In this document: in pieces, positions 11,015 through 20,225 of the stretch
Layout: each line of letters starts with the position of its first letter
Position numbering within the stretch: the stretch's first letter is position 1
Position numbers and translations under genes: made by a program
Notes under the pieces: generated by a model
What the model was told of the DNA's origin: nothing
What the model saw: only the letters and a program-made list of their open reading frames with translations
The model's database searches: none
Source of the DNA: JAWKUK01 sp964402175
GTDB lineage: Bacteria > Planctomycetota > UBA1135 > GCA-002686595
Length of the DNA stretch: 64,000 nucleotides
Direction: 5' to 3'
NCBI GenBank assembly: GCA_964402175.1
Contig: CAYOBN010000016.1
Location: 1-64,000 of the forward strand

Positions 11015-12243
11015 CCTTTCACGCAGACGACCTGCCGCAGCGTGTGCACGACGTCCACGAGGTCCGCCTGTGCCGCCATGACCGCGTCGATGTCCTTGTA
11101 CGCCATCGGGGTTTCGTCGATGACCTCGTGGTCCTTACGGCACTCCACGTGCGCCGTCGCTGCGATGTGGTCGTCGAGCGAGAACTCCTTCTTCGCGCGT
11201 GTCCGCGACATCCGCCGCCCCGCGCCGTGTGAGCACGAGTGGAAGCTGTGCGGGTTGCCCTTGCCGCGCACGATGTAGCTCTTCGCTCCCATCGAGCCCG
11301 GGATGATGCCCATGTCCCCTTCGCCTGCGCGGACCGCGCCCTTACGCGTCAGCCAGACATCGGCGCCGAGGTGCGTCTCCTTCGCCACGTAGTTGTGGTG
11401 GCAGTTCACGACGAGCGTGTCGGCTTTGAACTGCTTCAGCCCGCCCAAGCGGCGCACGGCATCGATGACGTTCTCCATCATCACCTGGCGGTTGAGGCGC
11501 GCGAACTCCTGCGCCCAGAGGAGCGCTTCGATGTAGTCCGCGAAGTGCGGCGTGCCTTCGCTCAGGTATGCCAGATCTTGATCCGGCAGACTTCCGAGCA
11601 CGCGCTGCATGTCCTGCTTCGCCTTCTCGATGAAGACCGTCGCGATGCGGTTGCCCACGCCGCGCGAACCCGAGTGCAGCATGAACCACACACGGTCGGC
11701 TTCGTCCAAGCAGACCTCGACGAAGTGGTTGCCCGTGCCGAGCGTCCCGAGGTGGCTCAGGTGGTTCGTGTTCTTCAGCGTCGGGTACTTCTCGCAGAGG
11801 AGGTCGAACCCGTCGGCGAGGTGCGCGCCCCAGAGCTGGGTGACCCGCTTCGGCGGCTCGCCCCAGGCGCCCTTGTCGCGCTTACCGCCGCGGCCATGGG
11901 CGGCCGAGCGCCCGTGGGGCACGGCGCGCTCGATCGCGTTGCGCATCGGCTTCAGGTTGTCCGGCAGGTCGCTCGCAACGAGCGTGGTGCGCGCCGCGAT
12001 CATGCCGCAGCCGATGTCGACGCCGACCGCCGCGGGGACGATCGCCCCGAGGGTCGGGATCACGGAGCCGACGGTGGCGCCCATGCCCCAGTGCACGTCC
12101 GGCATCACGGCGATGTGGCCGTGCAGGATCGGCAAGGAGGCGACGTTGCGGAGCTGCTGCAGCGCCTCTTCCTCGACCTCGACGCCGCGGGTCCAGGCCC
12201 GGATGGGCGCTCCGATGGACTCGATCTCGATGTATCCGCTCAT
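11011..12243 (-). CDS. rtcB: RNA-splicing ligase RtcB
   Basis: A 410-residue GTP- and Mn2+-dependent ligase that joins RNA 3'-phosphate or 2',3'-cyclic phosphate ends to 5'-OH ends. Family signatures are all present: PDVHWGMGATVG, VGVDIGCGM (metal Cys), GTLGTGNHFVE, HSGSRGVGN, NCHHNYV, GSMGAKSYIVRG and SCSHGAGR, whose histidine is the guanylation site. ATG 12243 (MSGYIEIES) is the best start; the upstream ATG at 12291 would lie within the sigma-54 promoter spacer region. Expression is likely silent until RtcR is activated by RNA damage or tRNA fragments, as in enterobacteria. Confidence 0.96.
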   Translation of the reverse strand: MSGYIEIESIGAPIRAWTRGVEVEEEALQQLRNVASLPILHGHIAVMPDVHWGMGATVGSVIPTLGAIVPAAVGVDIGCGMIAARTTLVASDLPDNLKPMRNAIERAVPHGRSAAHGRGGKRDKGAWGEPPKRVTQLWGAHLADGFDLLCEKYPTLKNTNHLSHLGTLGTGNHFVEVCLDEADRVWFMLHSGSRGVGNRIATVFIEKAKQDMQRVLGSLPDQDLAYLSEGTPHFADYIEALLWAQEFARLNRQVMMENVIDAVRRLGGLKQFKADTLVVNCHHNYVAKETHLGADVWLTRKGAVRAGEGDMGIIPGSMGAKSYIVRGKGNPHSFHSCSHGAGRRMSRTRAKKEFSLDDHIAATAHVECRKDHEVIDETPMAYKDIDAVMAAQADLVDVVHTLRQVVCVKG

Positions 12244-12291
12244 GGTGTGGGTCCCGCGTGCAGAGGGCACGCCCGGGAGCGCTGGAGGCAA

Positions 12292-12308
12292 TGCGAACAG
12301 CGTGCCAG
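12292..12308 (-). promoter_or_regulatory. Sigma-54 promoter of rtcBA
   Basis: Read on the minus strand the site is CTGGCACG-CTGT-TCGCA. It matches the TGGCACG-N4-TTGCW consensus with one substitution and has the invariant GG-N10-GC spacing. The predicted transcription start is near 12281, about 38 bases before the rtcB ATG. The presence of an RtcR gene 1 kb away makes this a functional promoter candidate rather than a chance match. Confidence 0.85.
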
Positions 12309-12314
12309 AAGCAG

Positions 12315-12359
12315 CCGATGCGCGTAACCTCCCGTTCCTCGGGGGGTTACGCGCATCGG
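12315..12359. promoter_or_regulatory. Perfect 15-bp inverted repeat upstream of the rtcBA promoter
   Basis: CCGATGCGCGTAACC (12315-12329) and GGTTACGCGCATCGG (12345-12359) are exact reverse complements with a 15-base loop that itself contains CCC/GGG. The repeat occupies about -34 to -78 relative to the predicted rtcB start. As DNA it could be the upstream activating site for RtcR. As RNA it could end the metal-binding gene transcribed from upstream (stop at 12448). There is no T-run, which favours the first reading slightly. Confidence 0.75.
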
Positions 12360-12447
12360 TGCCGGCGGCGCCCCGGTCCGGGGACGCGCCAAACGTATCA
12401 GCGTTTATCCTGTGGGATAGATGATTGCCCGAGGACCCGCCGGCCGC

Positions 12448-13161
12448 TCACTTGCCGTCCTTCGGCGCCGCGGCCGCCTCGGCGGCTTTGGCGCGCGCGG
12501 CGTCGATGGCCATCACGTACTCGTACGGCTTCTCGAGGACCTTCGCCTTGCAGCGCGCGCAGCAGGTCCGCACGAGGCGGCCGGCGATCACGAACTGGGT
12601 CGAATCGGCGGACACCTCCGCCTTCGGGTTCACGGCGCAGGTGCCGAGCGGGTAGGCCTTCGCCTGCGACTCGAGGACGGCGGCGTCGAGCAGCGCCGCG
12701 AACTTGGCCGGGTCCTTCTGGACCGCCTTCACGCAGCTCGGGCAGCAGACGCGGAAGAGGCGGTTCTGGACGACGACCTCCGTCGCGACGTCCTTGCCGT
12801 CGGCATCGACGAGCGGCTCGCCGCTGACCACGCACTTCGTCAGCGGGTAGATCGGCCGCTGCTGGTCGGCGTGGGCCGCGTCGACCTTGGCGACCCACTT
12901 GGCGGGGTCCTTGGCGACGACGTCGCCGCAGCCGCCGCAGCAGAACTTCAGCTCTTGGCCGTTCACGACCATCGTCGTGCGGGTGCCCTTGACGTCGAGG
13001 GGGCGCCACGAGGCAGCGCACGTCTCGAGCAGGTAGGGCTCGCCCTTCCACGCGGGCGCCTCCTGGGCAGCGGGCTTCTGTTCGGCCGCATCCTGGGCCA
13101 GGGGGGCGCGCGCCACGAAGAGCGACGCGAGGGCGAGGGCAGTGAGGGTGATCCAGCGCAT
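12448..13161 (-). CDS. Exported protein with three TRASH/YHS-like metal-binding repeats
   Basis: A 237-residue protein with a signal peptide (ATG 13161, MRWITLTALALAS, cleavage near PLAQ). It contains three repeats of about 65 residues. Each has a single Cys near its start (ETCAAS, TKCVVS, GTCAVN), a beta segment, and a CC-x2-C cluster (CCGGC, CCPSC, CCARC) followed by V-x-KDP or a similar sequence. This C-x(n)-C-x3-C spacing fits the TRASH/YHS family, which binds heavy metals. Periplasmic metal sensing or buffering is likely, but the metal is unknown. It sits between rtcB and rtcR; I see no direct functional link to RNA repair. Confidence 0.75.
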   Translation of the reverse strand: MRWITLTALALASLFVARAPLAQDAAEQKPAAQEAPAWKGEPYLLETCAASWRPLDVKGTRTTMVVNGQELKFCCGGCGDVVAKDPAKWVAKVDAAHADQQRPIYPLTKCVVSGEPLVDADGKDVATEVVVQNRLFRVCCPSCVKAVQKDPAKFAALLDAAVLESQAKAYPLGTCAVNPKAEVSADSTQFVIAGRLVRTCCARCKAKVLEKPYEYVMAIDAARAKAAEAAAAPKDGK

Positions 13162-13277
13162 GGTGTGTTCTCCACCGGCCGCGGAACGCGGCCGTTCGAC
13201 GCGCACCATGGTACGCGCCCGCCGCGCCGCGGGCGCGCGCGACGCCTCCGACCGACACTTTCTGGACGTTTCGAGCG

Positions 13278-14903
13278 ATGAGCACCCCCCCCCGCCCCAC
13301 CGTCATCATCGGCCTCCTCGGGGTCCAGCTCGACAGCGCGGGGCCCGTCGACCGCTGGGACCGCTGGCGCCCGACGGTGAGCCTCTGCCAGCAGGACGAC
13401 CTGGAGCCAGCGCGGCTCGTCCTGCTGGCCGAGCCGCGGCACGGCAAGCTGGCCGACCAAGTCACCGAGGACATCCGCACCGTCTCGCCGGCGACCGAGG
13501 TCGAGCGGGTGCCCCTGGCGCTGCGGGACCCCTGGGACTTCGCAGAGGTCTTCGGCGCGCTGGATGACTTCGCTCGGAGCTACCCCTTCGACCCCGAGCG
13601 CGAGGACTACCTGGTCCACATCACGACGGGCACACACGTCGCGCAGATCTGCCTGTTCCTGCTCGTCGAGACGCGCAGGATCCCCGGTCGGTTGATCCAG
13701 ACCTCGCCCCCGCTCGGCGGCAAACGCCGGCCGAGCGCGCGCGGCACGTATTCGATCATCGACCTGGATCTGTCGCGCTACGACAAACTGGCCGCGCGTT
13801 TTGCTGCCGAGCGCCGCGAGGGGGTGGACCTCTTGAAAGCAGGCATCAACACGCGGAACGCCAGGTTCAACGCGCTGATGGACCGCATCGAGCTGGTCGC
13901 AGGGCGCAGCACGGAGCCGCTGCTGCTCACGGGTCCGACGGGTGTCGGCAAGACCGCGCTCGCGCGCCGAGTCTACGAGCTGCGCCATCGTTTGCGGCTC
14001 ACCGCCGGTGAGTTCGTCGAAGTCAACTGCGCGACGCTGCGCGGCGACCAGGCGATGGCGTCGCTCTTCGGGCACGTGAAGGGCGCGTTCACCGGCGCCC
14101 TGACAAGCCGCGAGGGCCTCCTGCGCCGCGCCGATGGAGGGCTGCTCTTCCTCGACGAAGTCGGCGAGCTCGGCCTCGACGAACAAGCGATGTTGCTGCG
14201 CGCGATCGAGTTCGGTGCGTTCTTGCCGCTGGGCTCGGACGTACCTGTGACGAGCGCGTTCCAGCTCGTCTGTGGGACGAACCGCGACCTCGCCGACTCC
14301 GTCCGCGCGGGGACCTTCCGCGAAGACCTGCTGGCGCGCATCGACCTGTGGACCTTCGAGCTGCCGACGCTTCGCGAGCGCCCCGAGGACATGGAGCCCA
14401 ACCTGGACTACGAGCTCGAGCGGCTCTCGGTTGCGACGGGCCGCAAGGTCACGTTGGTCGGCGAGGCGCGCGAGGACTTCTTGGACTTCGCACGCTCGCC
14501 GGAGGCCGTCTGGCGCGCGAACTTCCGGGACTTCAACGCCGCGATCGCACGGATGGCGACCCTCGCCACCGGCGGTCGGATCACGCGTGCGGTGGTCGCG
14601 GAAGAGCGCCTGCGGCTCACCCGCGCTTGGTCACGCCTTGCGGGAGGTAGCGGCGCAGCGCCGTTCCCCAGGGTCGCAGCGCTGCTCGGCGAGCGAGCGC
14701 TCGATCGCTTCGATGCGGCGCAACTCGAAGAGGTGCTCGCCGTCTGCGCGCGCTCGGCCAGCCTCTCCGAGGCCGGGCGTGAGCTCTTCCAGGTCTCACG
14801 CGCCGCGAAGAGCTCCGCCAACGACGCAGATCGGCTGCGCAAGTACCTGGCGCGTCACGGGCTGGAGTTCGCTCTGTTGCCGCGCAGCGGTGACGGCGCC
14901 TGA
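13278..14903 (+). CDS. rtcR: Sigma-54 activator RtcR with CARF sensory domain
   Basis: A 541-residue transcription activator of the rtc genes. Residues 1-170 form the RtcR/CARF-type sensor with the ligand motif HITTGTH (114-120), believed to bind RNA-derived 2',3'-cyclic phosphate ligands. The AAA+ core has Walker A GPTGVGKT (219-226), the sigma-54 contact loop GAFTGA (269-274) and Walker B GGLLFLDE (287-294). The C-terminal region is the expected DNA-binding part. It is divergent from the metal-binding gene and lies about 1 kb from the rtcBA promoter. It converges with the next gene, nine bases away. Confidence 0.95.
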   Translation: MSTPPRPTVIIGLLGVQLDSAGPVDRWDRWRPTVSLCQQDDLEPARLVLLAEPRHGKLADQVTEDIRTVSPATEVERVPLALRDPWDFAEVFGALDDFARSYPFDPEREDYLVHITTGTHVAQICLFLLVETRRIPGRLIQTSPPLGGKRRPSARGTYSIIDLDLSRYDKLAARFAAERREGVDLLKAGINTRNARFNALMDRIELVAGRSTEPLLLTGPTGVGKTALARRVYELRHRLRLTAGEFVEVNCATLRGDQAMASLFGHVKGAFTGALTSREGLLRRADGGLLFLDEVGELGLDEQAMLLRAIEFGAFLPLGSDVPVTSAFQLVCGTNRDLADSVRAGTFREDLLARIDLWTFELPTLRERPEDMEPNLDYELERLSVATGRKVTLVGEAREDFLDFARSPEAVWRANFRDFNAAIARMATLATGGRITRAVVAEERLRLTRAWSRLAGGSGAAPFPRVAALLGERALDRFDAAQLEEVLAVCARSASLSEAGRELFQVSRAAKSSANDADRLRKYLARHGLEFALLPRSGDGA

Positions 14904-14912
14904 CGCCGTCGC

Positions 14913-16874
14913 TCACGAACCCGCGGACGGCAGCGTGTGCACGGACAGACGCGGTCCCGGCTGCTGCGCGCGCCAGATCCCGAGCCAGCCGGATTCGAGG
15001 TCGAGCGGCAGACGCGCTTCGCCCTCGGGATCGACTTCGAAGAGCGGCGGCGTGAGTCCGTGTGCGAGGACGTGCGGCTCCTCGCCGGGGGCGCCGAACT
15101 CCGCCAGGACGATGTGTGTCGCCCCCGCCGCGCGCAGGACCCGCTGCGCCAGCTCTGCGGTGCGGAGCGCGGATCCAGGCGGGGCGCTCTCGCCGTCGAA
15201 GCCCAGCGCCTTGCCGACAGCGGGCAACGGGCGATACCGCGCGCCCGGCCAGACGAACGCGTGGCGGACTCCTGCGGACCATGCGACGTACTCCCCCGCC
15301 GCGCCCGTCGAATGCACCCACGCCGCTCGCCGTCGACCTGCGCGGCACGCGAGCCCCGCGAGGGGTCCGTCCCAATAATCGAGCTGCAGCACCTCTTCGA
15401 TCGGCAGCACATCGCTGCCGGGGAAGCGCGCTTGGCCCGCGCGCAGAGCAGCGAGGCGCTGCGCTTCGCGCCCGTGCAAGCCCGCGCCTCGCGCCTCACG
15501 CAGCCGCTCGAGGCGCTCCAGCGCCGCGAGGCTCAGGCGCGGCTCGGGCCCGAATGCGTCGATCGCGACGACGGCGCCCTGCGGCAGGAGTTTGTTCTCG
15601 GGATCGCCGAGCCAGCGCTCCAGCGTCACCCGTGTGTCCTCCTGCAGCGCGACGTGCAGCCATTTGGCGGTCGTCACAGCCGAGGCCACCCCCGCTGCGA
15701 TGAGCGCTGCGCGCACGAAACGCGACCCCAGCGCGAGCTCCAACGCGACTGCCGCTGCCGGCAGCAGTAGCACCAGGAGCGGCGCGCTGTCGGCGACGTG
15801 CCCGTTGCGGTGTGTCAGATACACGAGCGCCCACAGGAGCCCAAACAACGCCGAGGGCCAGAGGGCGCGCCGCCGCGCGGTTTGGAGGAACAGCGGCCCG
15901 ACGCCCAGCAACATCAGAGCTGCCAGGATCGGTGTGTTCATGACAAAGGCGGTCACCAGCGCTCCAGCCGCGCGCAGATCGAGGGTCGCGACGAAGCCGC
16001 GGTAGGAGAACAGCAGCTCACCTTGCGCGAAGAACGAACCCGTCGCGCGCAGCCAGAGCCCGATCAGCGCGCGCGGGATCGCCTCGCGCGGGTGTGTGAT
16101 GAGGAAGGGGTAACCGAGCGGCACCGTCACCGCGACGAACAAGAGCCCCATCAACGGCATGAGGCGCATTCGCCTCTGCAGGTCGGCTCCGCGCCATCCG
16201 ATGGGTGCCGCCCACCACGCCAAACCCGGCAGCCCCAGGACCACGGCGCCCGTCGGCACTTCACGCGCGGCGTGCGCCAGCGCGGCGAACACGGTGGCAA
16301 GGACGAGCGGCAGCGTGCGCCCCGTGCGCGCATGGCGTAACCCGAACAGCGCGGCGAGGAGCAGCAGCGTCAGGAACGGCGCGAGCGTACGCGCCTGCGT
16401 CGACACGTGCACATGGAACGGATCCAGCGCGAGCAAGAGCGCCGCGGCCCACGCACCACGTCCGAGGCCCGCTTCGCGCAGCAGCGCCAACGCGATCCAA
16501 GGCGCAAGCGCGCCGAAGAGGGCGGCGACGAGGCGCCCTGCGAGGCGCTCTTCCAGCGGATGGGCAGCGAGGTGCTGCGCGAAACCCTGGGTGTCGTGCC
16601 ATTCACCACGGAACTTGCCCAGCGCATATCTCGCGGCGAACACCGGCGCGGTCAAGTACGCACAGAGGTACGGCTCGGAGGTGTGGGTGTACCGCGCGGG
16701 CGCGGGATCGCGATCGCGCAACATCACCAGCGCCGCATGTGGGACGTCGGCATCGCGCTCGAAGCCGTGGGGCGCGCCGTGCTGCAGCGGCACGAGCCGC
16801 GGCACCAGCGCGAGGCACAGCAGCACGAAGCCGAGCCAGGCGTCGCGGGACTTCAGGCGCGAGCGGGATCCCAT
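14913..16874 (-). CDS. Polytopic membrane glycosyltransferase, GT39/PMT-like
   Basis: A 653-residue protein with a dozen or so hydrophobic segments in its first 420 residues and a soluble C-terminal part. The first extracytoplasmic loop has HGFERDADVPH, in the position of the catalytic acidic pair of ArnT/PMT-type (GT-C fold) glycosyltransferases, and LLALDPFHVHVSTQARTLA matches their second conserved region. It probably transfers a sugar from a lipid-phosphate donor at the outer face of the cytoplasmic membrane. Donor and acceptor are unknown. It is transcribed divergently from the aldo/keto reductase. Confidence 0.7.
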   Translation of the reverse strand: MGSRSRLKSRDAWLGFVLLCLALVPRLVPLQHGAPHGFERDADVPHAALVMLRDRDPAPARYTHTSEPYLCAYLTAPVFAARYALGKFRGEWHDTQGFAQHLAAHPLEERLAGRLVAALFGALAPWIALALLREAGLGRGAWAAALLLALDPFHVHVSTQARTLAPFLTLLLLAALFGLRHARTGRTLPLVLATVFAALAHAAREVPTGAVVLGLPGLAWWAAPIGWRGADLQRRMRLMPLMGLLFVAVTVPLGYPFLITHPREAIPRALIGLWLRATGSFFAQGELLFSYRGFVATLDLRAAGALVTAFVMNTPILAALMLLGVGPLFLQTARRRALWPSALFGLLWALVYLTHRNGHVADSAPLLVLLLPAAAVALELALGSRFVRAALIAAGVASAVTTAKWLHVALQEDTRVTLERWLGDPENKLLPQGAVVAIDAFGPEPRLSLAALERLERLREARGAGLHGREAQRLAALRAGQARFPGSDVLPIEEVLQLDYWDGPLAGLACRAGRRRAAWVHSTGAAGEYVAWSAGVRHAFVWPGARYRPLPAVGKALGFDGESAPPGSALRTAELAQRVLRAAGATHIVLAEFGAPGEEPHVLAHGLTPPLFEVDPEGEARLPLDLESGWLGIWRAQQPGPRLSVHTLPSAGS

Positions 16875-16963
16875 GTCTCTTTCCTATCCCTTTCGGGGGT
16901 CGCGGGGAAGGACCTTGTGTGCGATGCTCAGGTTGTCCGGGCTGCCGCGCCGATCGTCCCGTC

Positions 16964-17896
16964 ATGAGCCTCTCCCGCCGCGAACTCGTCGTCGCCGGAC
17001 TCGGCGCGCTGGGCCTGCCTCTGCAGGGTGACGGCGCTGAGAGCGACGCTCCGATCCCGACCGTCGAGTTCGGCAAGACAGGGAGGACTCTGCCGCGGCT
17101 CGGTCTCGGCTGCCAAGCGGTGGGCGAGCTCCAGGACCACGGCGCCGGGCAAGAGGTGGTCGAGCGCGCCTTCGCCGACGGTGTGCGTTACTTCGACACC
17201 GCGCCGGCGTATGGCTGGGGCAAGAGCGAAGTGCGCGTCGGCCGCGGCCTTGCGCGGGCTCCGCGTGAGTCCCTGTGGATCAACACGAAGACCCTGGCGC
17301 GCACTCCTGAGGAAGCGCGCAAAGGCCTCGGTGAATCGCTCGGGCGGCTCAAGACGGGTTACGTCGACTCGATCCTCCTGCACGCGATCAACACGAAGAA
17401 GTCGCTCACCGAGGTCCTCATCAGCGGCGTGCCCGAGGTCCTCTTGAAGGCGAAAGAAGAGGGCCTCGTGCGGCACATCGGCATCAGCGGCCACGCTGAT
17501 CCCGCCGTCATCGAGCGCGCGCTGAAGGTCTTCGGGTTCGATCTGTGCCTCGTCCCCGTGAACCCTCTGGACCCGCAGTTGAAGTCCTTCGTGAAGGGCT
17601 TCCTGCCGTTTGCGAAGACACAAGGGGTCGGTGTCGTCGCGATGAAGGTCCTGGCCGGCGGCCACCTGCCCAAAGAGCGCGCGAGCGCAGCGACGGTCGG
17701 CCAGCTCGTGCGTTACGCCCTCGCGCAGCCCGGGGTGCACATCGCCGTCGTCGGCGCGCGCTCGCTCGAGGAGTGGGCGCTCATTCGGGGTGCGCTGGCC
17801 GACCCCCTGCCCGACGAGACCGCGAGCGCGGCGCTCGAGGCCGGGATCGGCAAACACTCGGGCAAATCGACGGAATGGTACAAGTTCGACCAGTGA
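16964..17896 (+). CDS. Exported aldo/keto reductase (Tat signal)
   Basis: A 310-residue AKR-superfamily oxidoreductase. ATG 16964 is chosen because it opens a twin-arginine signal (SRRELVVAGLGALG); longer readings add out-of-character Arg/Pro sequence. The catalytic set is visible: Asp and Tyr in FDTAPAYGWGKSE, Lys in INTKT and His in LLHAI. The C-terminal NADP-binding region (VVGARSLEEW) is present. AKRs with Tat signals are common in planctomycetes. The likely reaction is NAD(P)H-dependent carbonyl reduction, substrate unknown. Confidence 0.88.
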   Translation: MSLSRRELVVAGLGALGLPLQGDGAESDAPIPTVEFGKTGRTLPRLGLGCQAVGELQDHGAGQEVVERAFADGVRYFDTAPAYGWGKSEVRVGRGLARAPRESLWINTKTLARTPEEARKGLGESLGRLKTGYVDSILLHAINTKKSLTEVLISGVPEVLLKAKEEGLVRHIGISGHADPAVIERALKVFGFDLCLVPVNPLDPQLKSFVKGFLPFAKTQGVGVVAMKVLAGGHLPKERASAATVGQLVRYALAQPGVHIAVVGARSLEEWALIRGALADPLPDETASAALEAGIGKHSGKSTEWYKFDQ

Positions 17897-17915
17897 GCGC
17901 GAGAGGCTGAGCCCC

Positions 17916-18560
17916 TCAGTCGACGCCCACCATCGAGACGACGTCGCGCTCCGGAGTCGGCGGGTCGAGCGGGCGCCACCGACGGCGCTCGTGCAGGCGC
18001 AAGATGCCGCGTGTGCCCGCGGAGAACGAAGCGCCGAACATCAGGACCGCCCCCTCGCCGACCTCCGCGCCGTCCGTGTCGACGTTGAACTCGCGCCCCA
18101 GGCCGACAGTCAGGTCCAAGCGACCGCCGTTCTTGTAGGTCCACGAATAGCCGCCTTCGATCGCAGGGACGAGGACCGTCACATCGGTGTTGCCGCTTCG
18201 GCGCGGAGGGCCGACGTTGCTCCATTCGATGTCGAGGCGCCAGATATCCGCACGCGCACCGAAGTGCCAGCCTTCGCCGTAGCTGTCGATCCAGTGCCGC
18301 CAACCGCCGCCGACACCCCAGCCGCTGCCGGTTTCGTCGTCTTGATCGCCGGCATCACCGCGATCCACGAAGTGCACCGCGGCGCGGGCGTGCAAGGCGT
18401 CGCGCTCGGAGAGCTCGAGCTCCGCGCGCGGGCCGATCATCGCGCCCGTGGGATAGACCTGCGCTTCGAAACCGAAGTGGGTCGGAGGCGAGGGATTGGG
18501 CGTGTGGCACGCAGCGAACGCGAGCACAGCACACAAGGATGAGAGGGCATTCTGGAACAT
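17916..18560 (-). CDS. Putative outer-membrane beta-barrel lipoprotein
   Basis: A 214-residue protein starting at ATG 18560 (MFQNALSSL). The N-terminal 18 residues form a lipoprotein signal with Cys19 (LAFAACH). The rest alternates short amphipathic strands with Gly/Asp turns (GWGVGGGWRHW, WHFGARADIWRLDIEW, YSWTYKNGGRLDLTVGLG), as in small outer-membrane beta-barrels. No family is recognised. It converges with the aldo/keto reductase, 19 bases away. Confidence 0.6.
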   Translation of the reverse strand: MFQNALSSLCAVLAFAACHTPNPSPPTHFGFEAQVYPTGAMIGPRAELELSERDALHARAAVHFVDRGDAGDQDDETGSGWGVGGGWRHWIDSYGEGWHFGARADIWRLDIEWSNVGPPRRSGNTDVTVLVPAIEGGYSWTYKNGGRLDLTVGLGREFNVDTDGAEVGEGAVLMFGASFSAGTRGILRLHERRRWRPLDPPTPERDVVSMVGVD

Positions 18561-18710
18561 GGATGTCACCGAGCGAGGGGGGGACCGTTGTCGGAACCCT
18601 ATCCGCCCCACAACTCCATGGCACTCCAGCGAGCTGACGCCGCGCGTCTTCTGTGCCGAACTGGGTCGAGCGCGAGCCGAGACGGATCGTTCTGAATCGG
18701 GCAAAGCCGC

Positions 18711-18747
18711 GGGGCGTCGGAGCGGAGTGATCTCTGCCCGACGCCCC
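18711..18747 (-). terminator. Hairpin downstream of the M20 peptidase gene
   Basis: GGGGCGTCGG (18711-18720) and CCGACGCCCC (18738-18747) form a perfect ten-pair stem with a 17-base loop. It begins 23 bases beyond the stop of the minus-strand peptidase gene. No T-run follows, so it may be an attenuating or mRNA-stabilising stem rather than a classical terminator. Confidence 0.6.
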
Positions 18748-18769
18748 GTGCTGCGTAAGCGGATCGAAG

Positions 18770-20191
18770 TCAGTGCGCGTCCGCGTGCCGCGCGACGAGC
18801 ATGGCCGTCGCCATCGTGAGCTTCTCGGCCATCGCGAGGTGCAGGAACTCGTTCGGACCGTGGGCGTTGGAGCCCGGACCGAGCACACCTGTGATGATGA
18901 ACTGCGCCTTCGGAAACTTCTCGGCGAGGAGGCCCATCAGCGGGATCGTCCCGCCTTCGCCCAAACCGATGGCCGGTGTACCGAAGGTGGCCTCCGCCGC
19001 CTCGGTGACGGCCTCGGAGAGCCACGGCTGGAAGGCAGGTGCATCCCAACCTGTCGAACCCTTCACATTCGCCCAGGTGACCTTCGCGCCGGAGGGCGGA
19101 TCCATCGTGAGCGCGCGCTCGAGCGCGGCCATCGCGACCTCGGGCTTGACCGTCGGCGGGAGGCGGAACGAGAGCTTCAGGGACGTCAGCGGTCGCAGCA
19201 CGTTGCCCGCTTCGGCCAACGGAGGCAGACCCGCTGCGCCCGTGATCGAGAGGGTCGGGCGCCAGGTGCGCGCCAGAATGCGATCCGCGCCATCGATGCC
19301 CATCGGGCGGACCCCTTTGTGGAACGGGTACTTGGTGTGCACCTCGTCACCCAGAACCCCTGCGGCCTCGCCAGCCTCCCGTGTGCGGTGCGCGGGGATC
19401 GCGGCGTGCAGCTCGGGCAGGAGGATCTGCCCCGTAGCGCTGTCTTCGATGCGATCGAGGAGCTGCCGCAGCACGCGGAAGCTCGAGGGGACGACGCCGC
19501 TCGCATCGCCCGAGTGCACACCTTCGCGCACGGTCTCGACGGTCAAGTCACCCGTGACGTTGCCGCGCAGCGACGTGCACAGCCACATACGGTCGTAGTC
19601 ACCAGCGCCAGAGTCGAGGCACACGACGAAGTCGGGCTCACCGATGCGCGGAGCGAGGTGATCGACATAGGCGGCCAGGTCGGGGCTGCCGCTCTCTTCG
19701 CTCGTCTCGATGAGCAACACCGCGCGCGCGTGACGAGCGCCCTGGGCTTGCAGCGCCTCCAGCGCAGTGAGCGAGGCAAAACACGCGTAGCCGTCATCGG
19801 CCGAGCCGCGGCCGTAGAGCTTCCCGTCTTGCACGACCGGCGTCCAAGGCCCCTTGTCGGCGTCCCACCCGGTCACCTCGGGCTGCTTGTCGAGGTGCCC
19901 GTAGAGCAGCACGGTGCCACCTGGAGCCGGGATCCCGAACGCGGGGACCTCGACGAGGAGCGTCGGAGTGCGCTCGGGCAGGCGCACGATCTCGACCTTC
20001 ATGCCCGCCACGCGGCGCTCGCGGCACCACGCAGCGGCGAGCTCCACGGCTCGGTCCAGGTGGCCGTGTTTGGCCCAGTCGCGGTCGAACGCCGGCGACT
20101 TCGCGGGGATGCGAACGTATTCGGTGAGGGCGGGCAGGATCGACTCCTGCCAGGCACGACCGATGGTCGTGGAGAGCGCGCGCGTGTCCAT
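18770..20191 (-). CDS. M20 family metallopeptidase (dipeptidase/ArgE-DapE type)
   Basis: A 473-residue cytosolic zinc peptidase of the M20 (CNDP/carnosinase-like) group. Metal ligands and catalytic residues are visible: HLDKQ, the bridging Asp in GRGSADD, the general base in ETSEESGSPD, DSGAGD, and the final histidine in NAHGPNEF. The lid domain begins around TSLRGNVTG. ATG 20191 is preferred because the upstream extension is Arg-rich. It begins 35 bases after the stop of the upstream signalling operon and may be the last gene of that transcript. Confidence 0.9.
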   Translation of the reverse strand: MDTRALSTTIGRAWQESILPALTEYVRIPAKSPAFDRDWAKHGHLDRAVELAAAWCRERRVAGMKVEIVRLPERTPTLLVEVPAFGIPAPGGTVLLYGHLDKQPEVTGWDADKGPWTPVVQDGKLYGRGSADDGYACFASLTALEALQAQGARHARAVLLIETSEESGSPDLAAYVDHLAPRIGEPDFVVCLDSGAGDYDRMWLCTSLRGNVTGDLTVETVREGVHSGDASGVVPSSFRVLRQLLDRIEDSATGQILLPELHAAIPAHRTREAGEAAGVLGDEVHTKYPFHKGVRPMGIDGADRILARTWRPTLSITGAAGLPPLAEAGNVLRPLTSLKLSFRLPPTVKPEVAMAALERALTMDPPSGAKVTWANVKGSTGWDAPAFQPWLSEAVTEAAEATFGTPAIGLGEGGTIPLMGLLAEKFPKAQFIITGVLGPGSNAHGPNEFLHLAMAEKLTMATAMLVARHADAH

Positions 20192-20225
20192 GGCGCCAAG
20201 GATAACTTCCCGGCGCCTGCTTGGG

